Source: Beijerinckiaceae bacterium (lineage in GTDB: Bacteria > Pseudomonadota > Alphaproteobacteria > Rhizobiales > Beijerinckiaceae). From it: 64,000 bases of DNA. Each line of letters starts with the position of its first letter. Positions within the stretch are counted from its first letter, which is position 1. The notes beneath the pieces were generated by a model. The model had not been told where the DNA came from. It worked only from the letters and a program-made list of their open reading frames with translations, and did no database searches. This document shows, one piece after another, positions 26,771-35,917 of this stretch. The DNA is taken from positions 62,001 through 126,000 of the forward strand of contig CANGBC010000003.1 in the NCBI GenBank assembly GCA_947452005.1. The letters are read 5' to 3'. A program made the translations under genes and the position numbers.

Positions 26771-27586
26771 TTAGCCGAAACGGCCGGTGATGTAATCTTG
26801 GGTCTGGCGCTTTTCGGGCGCCGTGAAGAGACGCGTCGTCGGCCCGAATTCCACGAGCTCGCCGAGATACATAAAGGCGGTAAATTCAGACACGCGCGCC
26901 GCTTGCTGCATATTGTGCGTCACAATGGCGATTGTGTATTTTTCTTTCAGCTCATCGATCAGCTCTTCAACCTTGGCGGTTGAGATCGGATCCAGCGCCG
27001 AGCAGGGCTCGTCAAAGAGAATGACTTCCGGCTGAATGGCCACCGTGCGCGCAATGCACAGGCGCTGCTGCTGACCGCCCGAGAGCGACAGGCCGCTGGC
27101 ATTGAGCTTGTCTTTCACTTCATTCCAGAGTGCTGCCCCACGCAAGGCATGCTCAACACGCCCATCGAGCTCGCTCTTGGAGAGATTTTCATAGAGCTTG
27201 ATGCCAAAGGCGATGTTTTCATAAATCGTCATCGGGAAGGGTGTCGGCTTCTGGAACACCATGCCCACGCGTGCGCGCAGCAGATTGAGATCAAGCTTGG
27301 GATCCAGCAAGTTTTGCCCATCGAGCAGAACTTCACCCTCAGCGCGCTGACCTGGATAGAGGTCATACATGCGATTGAGAATGCGCAAGAGCGTGGATTT
27401 GCCACAACCCGACGGGCCGATGAACGAGGTCACTGTATTGGTGGCCAGTGCCAGATTGATGTTTTTGAGCGCTTTTGACTCGCCATAGAAAAAATCGAGA
27501 TTGCGAACAATGAGCTTGTCCTCGCGCGCATGCGCGGCTGAGGTCGGGGTTGAGGACATGTCTGTCTTGATCTGCAGATCTGTCAT
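26771..27586 (-). CDS. pstB: Phosphate ABC transporter ATP-binding protein PstB
   Basis: 271 aa. Walker [10 protein letters not shown] (~55), Q-loop [16 protein letters not shown] (diagnostic for PstB), signature [14 protein letters not shown], Walker [14 protein letters not shown] and switch His in VTHNMQQA. The ATG 27584-27586 overlaps the pstA stop by 4 bp. A longer reading has no merit. Energises high-affinity phosphate uptake. Confidence 0.97.
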   Translation of the reverse strand: MTDLQIKTDMSSTPTSAAHAREDKLIVRNLDFFYGESKALKNINLALATNTVTSFIGPSGCGKSTLLRILNRMYDLYPGQRAEGEVLLDGQNLLDPKLDLNLLRARVGMVFQKPTPFPMTIYENIAFGIKLYENLSKSELDGRVEHALRGAALWNEVKDKLNASGLSLSGGQQQRLCIARTVAIQPEVILFDEPCSALDPISTAKVEELIDELKEKYTIAIVTHNMQQAARVSEFTAFMYLGELVEFGPTTRLFTAPEKRQTQDYITGRFG

Positions 27587-28428
27587 TTGGGCTTCCTTTC
27601 GGTGCCAAGCAGGCGCGCGATCACATTCAGCGCGAGCACTGCCAGAGTGATGAGGAGCGCGCCCGTCCATGCGAGCTGACGCCAATATTCGTAAGGTGAC
27701 TGGACAAAATTATTGATGGTGACCGGCAGGTTCGCCATGGTCTTCATCAGATTGACGTTCCAGAACTGGTTGGAAAGCGCTGTGAAGAGCAGTGGCGCGG
27801 TTTCACCTGCCACACGCGCGGTAGCGAGCAGAATGCCGGTGATGAGGCCAGTGCGCGCCGCCGTGTAAGCGATGCGGCGAATGACCAGTGAGCGCGGCAG
27901 ACCCAAGGCCGCAGCAGCTTCGCGCAATTGATTGGGCACGAGCAACAGCATGTCTTCGGTCGTGCGCACGACAACCGGAATGACAATCACAGCAAGCGCA
28001 AGTGAGCCTGCGAAACCGGAAAAGCCACCCATGGGCACGACCACCGCGCCATAGACGAACAGGCCGATGACGATCGAGGGCGCCGAGAGCAGAATGTCGT
28101 TGATGAAGCGCACATAGAAACTGAGTTTCTCATGGCGGCCATATTCAGCCAGATAAGTGCCCGCCAGCATCCCGATGGGTGTGCCAACACCCACACCGAT
28201 CAGGGTCATCATGATCGACCCCATAATGGCATTGGCCAGACCGCCGGTTTTGGAGCCAGGCGGTGGTGTCATCTCTGTAAACACAGCCCAAGACAGGCCG
28301 GCGAAGCCTTTTGAGATCAGCGTAAACAAGATCAGGCCGAGCCAGATCAGACCAAAAGCGGCGGCTGACAGGCAAAGGAAGCGGACGATTTTGTCTTTGC
28401 GGGCGCGCGCGACATAGAGCGAGTTCAT
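27583..28428 (-). CDS. pstA: Phosphate ABC transporter permease PstA
   Basis: 281 aa. About six membrane segments and the BPD_transp_1 coupling (EAA) loop around [42 protein letters not shown] matches the PstA core. Follows pstC by 1 bp and overlaps pstB by 4 bp, so pstC-pstA-pstB are tightly coupled. Confidence 0.95.
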   Translation of the reverse strand: MNSLYVARARKDKIVRFLCLSAAAFGLIWLGLILFTLISKGFAGLSWAVFTEMTPPPGSKTGGLANAIMGSIMMTLIGVGVGTPIGMLAGTYLAEYGRHEKLSFYVRFINDILLSAPSIVIGLFVYGAVVVPMGGFSGFAGSLALAVIVIPVVVRTTEDMLLLVPNQLREAAAALGLPRSLVIRRIAYTAARTGLITGILLATARVAGETAPLLFTALSNQFWNVNLMKTMANLPVTINNFVQSPYEYWRQLAWTGALLITLAVLALNVIARLLGTERKPK

Positions 28429-28429
28429 G

Positions 28430-29428
28430 TCACTTCCCCTGTTGGCGTTGGAGACGGGCCAGCATCAATCGCGCCGCGGCCAGAACAAAGAAGGTGAGAA
28501 CGAAGAGCAACAGGCCGAGCAAGATCAGCGCTGACATATGCACACCCGAGGCTTCTGCAAATTCGGAGGCAATGGCCGCCGAGATCGTTGTGCCTGGCGA
28601 GAAGATCGAGCCCGAGATCTGGAACGAATTGCCGATGATGAAGGTCACCGCCATGGTCTCACCCAGCGCACGACCCAGCGCCAGCATGATGCCACCAATC
28701 ACACCTGCGCGGGTGAAGGGGATGACAACATTCTTCACCACTTCCCAAGTGGTGCAGCCAAGACCATAGGCTGATTCCTTGAGCATCGGCGGCACGGTCT
28801 GGAAGACATCGCGCGAGATGGCTGTGATAAAGGGCAGGATCATGATCGCCAGAACCAGAGCCGCATTAAAGAGCGACAGATAGGACGGCGGCCCGGCAAA
28901 GATCACATTGAGCACCGGCACATGCGCGAAGGTCGCAATCACCGCTGGCATGAAATGCTCGGTCATGAAGGGTGCCAAAACAAAGAAGCCCCACATGCCG
29001 TAAATGATCGAGGGAATGCCCGCGAGCAATTCAATCGCCACACCCACGGGGCGGCGCAGCATGGGCGGACAGAATTCGGTGAGGAAGATCGCAATGCCGA
29101 TACCCACCGGCACGGCAATCAACATGGCAATCAGCGAGGTGACCACCGTGCCATAGAGCGGGCCGAGCGCACCCAACACAGGCGAGGGTGAGAGCTGCGG
29201 CGCCCAGCGGCGCGTCACAAGAAAATCGAGGCCGAAAGTTTTAATCGCCGGCCACGCGCCGATGATGAGCGAGATGATAATGCCGCCCAGAAGGCACAAG
29301 ACAATGAGCGCTGACAGACGCGTCAGCCAGTAGAACGTCCGGTCACCCAGTTTAAACGCAGCGAGTGCACGTGCACGATCAAGCGGCGTGGTGCGATCCG
29401 TCGTGGCTGGCACACTCATATCCGTCAC
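28430..29428 (-). CDS. pstC: Phosphate ABC transporter permease PstC
   Basis: 332 aa. Inner-membrane subunit with six segments. The motifs [21 protein letters not shown] and [23 protein letters not shown] (EAA loop) are typical. The start is GTG at 29426-29428 with AGGGG upstream; an ATG three codons in would also work. It is separated from pstS by a terminator-like hairpin, which normally leaves pstS mRNA in excess. Confidence 0.94.
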   Translation of the reverse strand: MTDMSVPATTDRTTPLDRARALAAFKLGDRTFYWLTRLSALIVLCLLGGIIISLIIGAWPAIKTFGLDFLVTRRWAPQLSPSPVLGALGPLYGTVVTSLIAMLIAVPVGIGIAIFLTEFCPPMLRRPVGVAIELLAGIPSIIYGMWGFFVLAPFMTEHFMPAVIATFAHVPVLNVIFAGPPSYLSLFNAALVLAIMILPFITAISRDVFQTVPPMLKESAYGLGCTTWEVVKNVVIPFTRAGVIGGIMLALGRALGETMAVTFIIGNSFQISGSIFSPGTTISAAIASEFAEASGVHMSALILLGLLLFVLTFFVLAAARLMLARLQRQQGK

Positions 29429-29455
29429 GGTCTGCCCCTTTTGAAAATGCCAAAC

Positions 29456-29490
29456 TGAAAAGAAGCGGGAGGGGCTTCACACCCCTCCCC
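29456..29490 (-). terminator. Hairpin between pstS and pstC (partial terminator)
   Basis: Stem GGGAGGGG / CCCCTCCC (29467-29474 and 29482-29489), followed on the minus strand by GCTTCTTTT. It starts 13 bp past the pstS stop. Fits the known surplus of the binding protein over the membrane subunits. Confidence 0.7.
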
Positions 29491-29502
29491 TTGTAGCAGA
29501 CC

Positions 29503-30528
29503 TTACTTGGTCTTGACGTCCTTGGCCCACATCGCCTTGACGAGCGAGACAACATTCGCAGGCATCGGGATGTAGTCGAGCTCTTCAGCCGACTTGCCAC
29601 CCTTTTCATAAGCCCAGCTGAAGAACTTCAGAGCTTCAGCCACAGCGGCCTTATCAGACGCGTCCTTGTAGACGAGGATGAAGGTCGCAGCGGTCATCGG
29701 CCAAGAGGCTTCGCCCGGCTGGTTGGTCAGGATCTGGTAGAAACCATCTTCCGCCTTCCACGAAGCGTTCGAAGCAGCGGCCTGGAAGGCAGCCATTGTC
29801 GGCTTCACGGTCTTGCCAGCTGCATTGACCATGGAGGCATAGGTCAGGTTGTTCTGCTTGGCATAGGCATATTCGACATAACCAATCGAACCCTTAGTCT
29901 GCGCGACATTGCCTGCAATGCCTTCATTGCCCTTGGCGCCAACGCCGACCGGCCATTCAACAGCCTGGCCAACACCAACCTTCGACTTCCAATCCGCATT
30001 CACCTTGGCGAGGTAATCGGTGAAGTTGAAAGATGTGCCCGAGCCGTCCGAACGGCGCACGACCGTGATCGGCGCGGACGGCAGCTTCACGCTGGGGTTC
30101 AGCTTCTTGATCGCGGCATCATCCCAGGTCTTGACTGCACCCAGATAAATATCGCCCAGCGTCTTGCCATCGAGCACGAGCTCGCCGGCCTTCACGCCTT
30201 CCAGGTTCACAACCGCGACAATCGCGCCCATGACCATCGGGAACTGGGCCAGACCGTCCTTGGTGAGCTGTTCAGCTGTGAGCGGCGCATCGGTCGCACC
30301 GAAAGTAACCGTCTTGGCCTGGATCTGCTTGATGCCAGCGCCCGAGCCAACAGAGGCGTAGTTCAGAGCATTGCCGGTTTCGGCCTTATAGGTGTCAGCC
30401 CACTTGGAATAGATGGGATAGGGGAAGGTCGCGCCAGCGCCGGTGATCTCGGCAGCCTGAGCGGAGAGCGAAGCGGTGGCGGCAGCAGTGGCCACAACAG
30501 CGGCGCGGAAAATCTTGGAGAGGTCCAT
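29503..30528 (-). CDS. pstS: Phosphate ABC transporter substrate-binding protein PstS
   Basis: 341 aa. Signal peptide 1-26 (cleaved near SAQA|AEITG). The phosphate pocket motifs [34 protein letters not shown] and [14 protein letters not shown] are all present. Periplasmic high-affinity phosphate receptor. First gene of pstSCAB-phoU-phoB, and has a full Pho box 71-88 bp upstream of its ATG. Confidence 0.97.
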   Translation of the reverse strand: MDLSKIFRAAVVATAAATASLSAQAAEITGAGATFPYPIYSKWADTYKAETGNALNYASVGSGAGIKQIQAKTVTFGATDAPLTAEQLTKDGLAQFPMVMGAIVAVVNLEGVKAGELVLDGKTLGDIYLGAVKTWDDAAIKKLNPSVKLPSAPITVVRRSDGSGTSFNFTDYLAKVNADWKSKVGVGQAVEWPVGVGAKGNEGIAGNVAQTKGSIGYVEYAYAKQNNLTYASMVNAAGKTVKPTMAAFQAAASNASWKAEDGFYQILTNQPGEASWPMTAATFILVYKDASDKAAVAEALKFFSWAYEKGGKSAEELDYIPMPANVVSLVKAMWAKDVKTK

Positions 30529-30598
30529 GTGAGGCCCTTTTTCGGTTTACGGACATGCGGCCTGCGTTCAGGCAGCCCGCGTCTTCTAGGAGGGCTGT

Positions 30599-30616
30599 GT
30601 GACATCCCGATGACAC
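30599..30616 (-). promoter_or_regulatory. Pho box upstream of pstS
   Basis: Minus strand GTGTCATCGGGATGTCAC: two TGTCA units 11 bp apart with a 4-bp spacer, matching the alphaproteobacterial PhoB site (CTGTCAT-N4-CTGTCAT). It is placed to drive pstS. Confidence 0.8.
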
Positions 30617-30792
30617 GCCTAAACCTCTTAAAATCAGATACTTAAAACCACACCTCGGGCTCAGCCCCAGTCCATTGTTAACGTCTGTGACTGCAGGATT
30701 GGCAGGCTGGGCAAGAGATTCTTGTCGGCAGCGCTCCACCGTCCCATACTGTGCCAGCCCCGGTTCAGAAGGGCATGCACTGGGGGACGTTG

Positions 30793-31725
30793 ATGAAATT
30801 GCGGCAATTGCAGCTCCTGCTCGCGGTCGCGCGCAATGAGATGAATATTTCTGCGGCGGCAGCCGCGCTCAACACATCCCAGCCCAGCGTCAGTCGCCAG
30901 ATCATCCAATTGGAAGAAGAAATCGGCGCGCCGCTCTTCACCCGCCGCAAGAACCGCATTGTTGGATTCACACCCGCAGGACAAGCCGCTTTCGAAGCCG
31001 CGCGGCTCGTCGAAAATCAAATCTCTAATATTGATCTTATCGCGCGTGAAGCACGCAATCCCCATGAAGGTTCGTTGAGGATCGTCACTTCGCATCTGCA
31101 TGCACGCTATACATTGCTGGAACCGATGCGTGCATTTCGTCGCAATTATCCTAGCGTTCAAGTGTCCCTGATGCAGGCGGAAGGCGACCGCATCCAAGAT
31201 ATCGTCCTCAATGGCGATGCCGATATCGGAATGAGTGTGAGTGGCTCCGAAGATAAGCAAGTGGCCGGGTTGATCATGTTGCGTGGTAGCCTTCTGCAGC
31301 GTGTCGCTATTTTTCCAAAAGACCACCCGCTCGCCGAACGGCGCGATATCACCCTTGCTGAGATTTGCGCGTATGATCTGATTGGCTTCACGGAGCAATC
31401 ACGCACACATCGCATCATAATCAAATCACTGAACGACTTAGGACTCTATCCACAGATCAGTGTCAGAGTGAACGATTCTGATGTCGTCAAATCCTATGTC
31501 GGTATCGGACTTGGTGTTGGTATTGTCCCCGAGATCACGATCCGCGCAACTGACGAAGTAGTGACCTATGACGTCACCGACCAATTACCGCCCAGATATA
31601 TTTATGTTGCGCTACGAGATGATGTGTATTTGCGTGAAAGCATGATCGCGCTTCTGTCCACCATCAATCCGCAATGGACTGGCGAGTCCTTGCGACGTGA
31701 ATTGCGCAAGGCTCAGGGCGAATAA
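30793..31725 (+). CDS. LysR-family transcriptional regulator
   Basis: 310 aa. N-terminal winged helix (MKLRQLQLLLAVARNEMNISAAAAALNTSQPSVSRQI) and a LysR-type effector domain (EGSLRIVTSHLHARYTLLEPMRAF... GIGLGVGIVPE). The N-terminal pattern is near the CysB/Cbl subgroup. Start ATG 30793 with GGGGGA 6-7 nt upstream, preferred to an in-frame start 14 codons earlier. It is divergent from pstS and shares its promoter gap. No neighbouring target operon is obvious, so its effector is unknown. Confidence 0.87.
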   Translation: MKLRQLQLLLAVARNEMNISAAAAALNTSQPSVSRQIIQLEEEIGAPLFTRRKNRIVGFTPAGQAAFEAARLVENQISNIDLIAREARNPHEGSLRIVTSHLHARYTLLEPMRAFRRNYPSVQVSLMQAEGDRIQDIVLNGDADIGMSVSGSEDKQVAGLIMLRGSLLQRVAIFPKDHPLAERRDITLAEICAYDLIGFTEQSRTHRIIIKSLNDLGLYPQISVRVNDSDVVKSYVGIGLGVGIVPEITIRATDEVVTYDVTDQLPPRYIYVALRDDVYLRESMIALLSTINPQWTGESLRRELRKAQGE

Positions 31726-31728
31726 GGT

Positions 31729-32253
31729 TCAAATACCGCATATAATGCGGCGCATCACGCGCGATTGTGAGCTCATCAGATCCGTCCAAGGCGTCTTGCG
31801 CGCCACAAGCCCTTCCGGGCTTTCAAAGGCATGGCGGTCTGTCAGATCATAGGCTGTCAGATAGAGCGGCGCGCCAGCCAGCGCTGTGAAGCGGCGCGCA
31901 CGCAAAATGCCAGGCACTTTCACCAGACGTTCCAAATGGTCCGCGCCGCGACCGTGATGATATTCATCCACCAAATCGGCATCGATGTCGGTGTGGACCA
32001 TATAGACGTGGGGTGTTTCCACGGGTCCAATCTGGCCAACCGAATGCGTCTGCTCCAGCAGCGTGACTTTGGCCTTGGGCAGAAGCTGCACGTCGGGCTT
32101 TGATTCAAACTCGGCCCAGGTCATCCTGTTGGTGATGACGCCTTTGGTTTTGAAGGAACGCACGCGCGAGGCCGAGGCCAGCAAAGCGGGAGGGGCTGGC
32201 GACACATTTGACGCGGCACCGTCCGACAGCCATTCGATCAAAAACAAAAACAT
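31729..32253 (-). CDS. Conserved protein, possible DUF4286/EthD-like alpha-beta barrel
   Basis: 174 aa. The C-terminal half (VYMVHTDIDADLVDEYHHGRGADHLERLVKVPGILRARRF) has the form of a dimeric alpha-beta barrel of the DUF4286/EthD kind, small proteins often found near aromatic-degradation genes. No signal peptide; the N-terminal MFLFLIEWLSDG is hydrophobic but too short for one. It is convergent with the LysR gene, 3 bp apart. Function unknown. Confidence 0.6.
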   Translation of the reverse strand: MFLFLIEWLSDGAASNVSPAPPALLASASRVRSFKTKGVITNRMTWAEFESKPDVQLLPKAKVTLLEQTHSVGQIGPVETPHVYMVHTDIDADLVDEYHHGRGADHLERLVKVPGILRARRFTALAGAPLYLTAYDLTDRHAFESPEGLVARKTPWTDLMSSQSRVMRRIICGI

Positions 32254-32467
32254 AAAGTCCTCCGGACTTTTTCAGACCAAAGCTTTGCATTTCTTGTGAT
32301 TGCATTGCGCGTTGATCATTTTGTCGCCTTATGGCTCTGTTGGACCATTACTAGTGGGTAACAAGGCATGCCGCAAAAGACTAATTTAGCATAATGCCAT
32401 GCTCTACAAGCATCGATTCAGAGCACCCCGCTTGACCGGCGCCGCCTTTCAATGCTCAGTCTGGCCC

Positions 32468-32836
32468 ATGCGCACTGGGGTCTCCATTCTTTCGACCATG
32501 ATGCGGCGGGTGCTTCCGGCGCTGGCCCTCTATGCGCTCGTCCTGCAGGCTTTTTTGGCGGGTGCTGCCCCGGCGGCGGCTTTTAACCCTGAAGCCGCAC
32601 CGCTTTGTGCCGAATTGGCCCGTGGCGACCATGCCCCCGACACCGGCACGACCCATGCCGATTGCGTTTGCCTGGCCCAATGCCTGTCGCAGGCCTCCCT
32701 GACGCCGGACCCTGCCCCGACGCTGGCCCTCGACACGCGGCTGGCGCAACGCATGGTCCATGCCCGGCAGGCGGACACACCTCCCCCCCATCATCCGCTG
32801 GAACGAGGACCGGGCGCCCGCGCGCCACCGATCTGA
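32468..32836 (+). CDS. DUF2946-like small exported protein upstream of the copper fusion gene
   Basis: About 122 aa. Hydrophobic signal (MMRRVLPALALYALVLQAFLAGAAPAAA), then a short mature part with paired Cys/His (HADCVCLAQCLSQ) that recalls DUF2946, a family found beside copper genes. The start is uncertain: ATGs at 32468, 32498 and 32501 are all possible and none has a good Shine-Dalgarno. Its stop lies 48 bp before the YcnI-PCuAC gene, so both are likely cotranscribed. Proposed copper link comes from context. Confidence 0.6.
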   Translation: MRTGVSILSTMMRRVLPALALYALVLQAFLAGAAPAAAFNPEAAPLCAELARGDHAPDTGTTHADCVCLAQCLSQASLTPDPAPTLALDTRLAQRMVHARQADTPPPHHPLERGPGARAPPI

Positions 32837-32883
32837 TTGCGCTGCTTCGCATTCCCGCTTTCTCGTTCTTCGGAATTCATCTC

Positions 32884-33816
32884 ATGACACGTCTCATGCT
32901 CGCGGCCACTGCTGCCGCTCTTCTCCTTGCGCTGCCCGCCAGCGCTCATGTCACATTCGAAAAGCCTGACGCAGTTGCAGGCCAATCTTACAAAGGTGTT
33001 TTGCGCCTCGGCCACGGCTGCGAGGGTGGCTCGCCCACAACATCTTTCAGCGTCGAAATTCCCGATGGTCTTGCTCTGGTGCGGCCCATGCCGAAAGCCG
33101 GCTGGCAGCTCACGGTGGAGACCGCGCCCTATGCCAAGCCGATCGGCGCGCATGGCAAAGAGGTGACGTCAGGTGTGAAAAAAATCACCTGGTCGGGCGG
33201 GCGCGTGCAGGATGGCGAATATGATGAATTCATTTTCGTCGGCCAATTGCGCGATGATGCCTCAGGTTCGCTCGCCTTCCCCGTTGTGCAAACCTGCGAG
33301 AAGGGTGACTGGCGCTGGGTCGATATCGCGCAGCCGGGACAGCCTGCCAAAAACCCGGCACCGCTCCTGAAAGTGGCTGCCGCACAAAAGCAAAGCGCCA
33401 TCCGTGTCGAACAGGTCTGGTCACGCGCCACCCCCAATGGTGCAAATGTCGGTGCGGGTTATTTGCGCCTCACCAATACAGGCTCGACACCGGATCGTCT
33501 GATCAGTGGCACAACAGACATCGCCAATCGCATCGAAGTTCATGAAATGGCCATGGATGGCTCGGTTATGAAAATGCGCCAATTGGCCGAGGGCCTGACT
33601 TTGCAGCCCGGTCAAAGCGTAGAACTGAAGCCCGGTGGTTATCATCTGATGATCATGGGCCTCAAAGGCCCGCTGAAAGAAGGCACGCCTTTCTCTGGCA
33701 CGCTGACATTTGAAAAAGCGGGCAATGTGCCGGTCACCTTTAATGTGGTGGGCATGGGTGCACCTGCGCCTTCAGGTGCAGCACCCGAGATGATGGATCA
33801 TGCACACCATCACTAG
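32884..33816 (+). CDS. Periplasmic copper protein: YcnI (DUF1775) fused to PCu(A)C
   Basis: 310 aa. Signal peptide 1-20 (LLLALPASA|HV). Mature His21 at the new N-terminus is the usual first copper ligand of YcnI-type proteins; the YcnI domain spans ~21-165 (HVTFEKPDAVAGQSYKGVLR). From ~178 (RVEQVWSRATPNGANVGAGYL) to ~290 a PCu(A)C domain follows with its copper site His/Met residues (EVHEMAMDGSVMKM, GYHLMIMG). The tail MDHAHHH could also bind metal. PCu(A)C delivers Cu(I) to cytochrome c oxidase in other bacteria. The two domains are more often separate genes. Confidence 0.88.
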   Translation: MTRLMLAATAAALLLALPASAHVTFEKPDAVAGQSYKGVLRLGHGCEGGSPTTSFSVEIPDGLALVRPMPKAGWQLTVETAPYAKPIGAHGKEVTSGVKKITWSGGRVQDGEYDEFIFVGQLRDDASGSLAFPVVQTCEKGDWRWVDIAQPGQPAKNPAPLLKVAAAQKQSAIRVEQVWSRATPNGANVGAGYLRLTNTGSTPDRLISGTTDIANRIEVHEMAMDGSVMKMRQLAEGLTLQPGQSVELKPGGYHLMIMGLKGPLKEGTPFSGTLTFEKAGNVPVTFNVVGMGAPAPSGAAPEMMDHAHHH

Positions 33817-33819
33817 GCG

Positions 33820-34608
33820 CTAACGACCTTTAAAATCCGGCGCGCGTTTCTCGGCAAAGGCGCGTCGGCCTTCGGCATAATCTTCGCTCGCAAAACAATC
33901 TGCCACCGCCGCATCCGCGCGCGCGGGGTTGCGCACCGCTTCCGGCTTGGCGAGTTCACGTAGCGAAATAGCCAAAGCGCGCAACGTCAGGGGCGCATTA
34001 GCGGCGATGCGCGCCAGATAGGCATCTGCCTCTTGCGCAAAAGACTCCTCAGACCAGACGTGACTGGCAAGCCCAAGCCGCTGCGCTTCCTGCGCATCAA
34101 ACTGGCGCGCGGAATAAAAAATATCAGCGGCCGCCCCAAGCCCGATGCGGCGCACCAGAAAATCGAGATTGGTATAGGCGTAGCCCAGCCCCAGTTTGGC
34201 TGCCGGAATGGAAAAGCGCGCGCCCGCGCGCACCAAGCGCAGATCACAGGACGCAGCCAGAGCCAGCCCGCCACCAAAGCAAATGCCGCGCACCAGTGCC
34301 ATCGTCGGCTTTTCACATTCCGCCAAGGCGGCCAGCCCGCCGCGCACAGCCTCCTCATAGGCGGCAACCGCCGCCTCGCTGGCGCGCTTCTCGCCAAATT
34401 GCGAAATATCGGCGCCCGCGCAAAAGGCCTTGTCGCCCGCCCCTTCCACAGCAATGGCACGCACGCGCTCATCTGCCATGGCCTTTGCGACCAGGCCCGG
34501 CAGCGCCGACCACATTTCAAAGGACATGGCATTGAGGCGGCTGGGCTGGTTCAGTACAAGCCGCGCAATGCCGCCTTGGACGCCATAATCCACCCGCGCG
34601 TCGTTCAT
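33820..34608 (-). CDS. Enoyl-CoA hydratase/isomerase family protein
   Basis: 262 aa, normal length. Crotonase fold with the oxyanion-hole segments AFCAGADISQFGE and ICFGGGLALAASCDLRL. The second catalytic Glu of true hydratases is replaced at the usual site by the loop KLGLGYAYTNL, so it may be an isomerase or hydrolase instead. The start is the ATG at 34606-34608 (MNDARVDYG) with GAAGGG 9 nt upstream; another ATG lies 3 codons before. It is convergent with the copper gene and has no operon partner. Confidence 0.84.
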   Translation of the reverse strand: MNDARVDYGVQGGIARLVLNQPSRLNAMSFEMWSALPGLVAKAMADERVRAIAVEGAGDKAFCAGADISQFGEKRASEAAVAAYEEAVRGGLAALAECEKPTMALVRGICFGGGLALAASCDLRLVRAGARFSIPAAKLGLGYAYTNLDFLVRRIGLGAAADIFYSARQFDAQEAQRLGLASHVWSEESFAQEADAYLARIAANAPLTLRALAISLRELAKPEAVRNPARADAAVADCFASEDYAEGRRAFAEKRAPDFKGR

Positions 34609-34838
34609 GATCCGCATCCCTTCAAACTCGCTTGGCTCATGATGGGGCAAGGACCGGCGCATTTCACGCCCTTGTGCACGGCCATCCACGCTAAACCTCT
34701 CGAGAGACAGCCCCTTCCGCCTTGCCCGTCGTAAGACTTTTGGGCTAGAGACCGGGTGGGTCCGGGCCTGCCGCACCTCCCCCAAACCGGCCCCAGGCTC
34801 CCCGTTTGATCGGCGGACCCCCAGAAGGAAATCTGAAG

Positions 34839-35861
34839 ATGACATTTCGTATGAAATTGATCGGCGCCAGTGCGCTTGCTCTGTCCATGACGGCCGGTTC
34901 CAGCGCGTCCTTTGCGCAGGCTGAATTTTACAAGGACAAGACCGTCAATATCTATGTCGGCTACAGCACGGGTGGCGGCTATGACGTCTATGCCCGCATG
35001 ATGTCGCGCTTCTATGGTCGCCACATTCCAGGCAACCCCACCGTTATCGTCACCAACATGCCGGGCGCTGGCTCGCTGCGCGCCGCCAATTACATCTACA
35101 ATGTCGCGCCCAAGGATGGCACGGCGATGGGCACTGTCGCGCGCGGCGCGGCTTTCGATCCGCTGTTTGGCCTGCCCGGCACACAGTTTGACGCGACCAA
35201 ATTCAACTGGATCGGCTCAGCCAATGACGAAGTCTCCGTCTGCGTCGCTTGGCACACGGCAGCGGTCAAGAACTACAATGACCTGATCAGCAAAGAGCTG
35301 ATCGTGGGCGGCACGGGCGGCAGCGCCGACACCGACCAGTTCCCGCGCGTGCTCAATGGCGTGCTCGACACCAAGATGAAAGTCATCATCGGCTATCCGG
35401 GTGGCAATGACGTCAATCTGGCGATGGAGCGCGGCGAAGTGCAGGGCCGTTGCGGCTGGTCTTGGTCGAGCGTGAAGTCGACACAGCAGAAGTGGCTCGA
35501 CGAAAAGAAGATCAATGTCATCGTTCAGCTGTCGATGAAGAAACATCCTGATCTGCCTGACGTGCCGTCCGTTCTGGACGCGGCCAAGACCGATGAGCAG
35601 AAGCAGATCCTCAATCTGATCTTCGCGCGTCAGATCATGGGTCGCCCCTTTATGGCACCGCCCAATGTTGCCGCCGACCGCGTGAAAGCCTTGCGTGATG
35701 GATTCTGGGCGACGATGCAGGACAAGGAATTTTTGGAGGAAGCCGACAAGGCCAAACTGGAAATCACCCCGGTCAAGGGTGAAGAAATCCAGCAGGTCGT
35801 TGTCGAGGCCTACAAGGTTTCGCCAGACATCGCCAAGAAGGCTGGCGACCTGATCAAGTAA
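34839..35861 (+). CDS. Bug/TctC-type periplasmic solute-binding protein
   Basis: 340 aa. Signal peptide 1-26 (MTFRMKLIGASALAL to FAQA|E). The body follows the same pattern as the receptor at 15193-16200: YSTGGGYDVYARMMSRFYGRHIPGNP and NMPGAGSLRAANYIY. The two are clear paralogues. Start ATG 34839 with AAGGAA 10 nt upstream. A GC-rich hairpin (35879-35904) follows. No membrane components are nearby; the ligand is probably an organic or aromatic acid. Confidence 0.88.
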   Translation: MTFRMKLIGASALALSMTAGSSASFAQAEFYKDKTVNIYVGYSTGGGYDVYARMMSRFYGRHIPGNPTVIVTNMPGAGSLRAANYIYNVAPKDGTAMGTVARGAAFDPLFGLPGTQFDATKFNWIGSANDEVSVCVAWHTAAVKNYNDLISKELIVGGTGGSADTDQFPRVLNGVLDTKMKVIIGYPGGNDVNLAMERGEVQGRCGWSWSSVKSTQQKWLDEKKINVIVQLSMKKHPDLPDVPSVLDAAKTDEQKQILNLIFARQIMGRPFMAPPNVAADRVKALRDGFWATMQDKEFLEEADKAKLEITPVKGEEIQQVVVEAYKVSPDIAKKAGDLIK

Positions 35862-35878
35862 GATCAACGACGCGTAAC

Positions 35879-35904
35879 CCCCTCTCCCGCAAGCGGGAGA
35901 GGGG
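35879..35904. repeat. GC-rich hairpin of the CTCTCCCGC...GCGGGAGAG type
   Basis: CCCCTCTCCCGC / GCGGGAGAGGGG with a 2-nt loop. It lies between convergent genes and could terminate either, but lacks a T-run. The same core recurs at 38729-38752 and, altered, at 38824-38847. Confidence 0.7.
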
Positions 35905-35917
35905 AGAAGCGCGGCTT

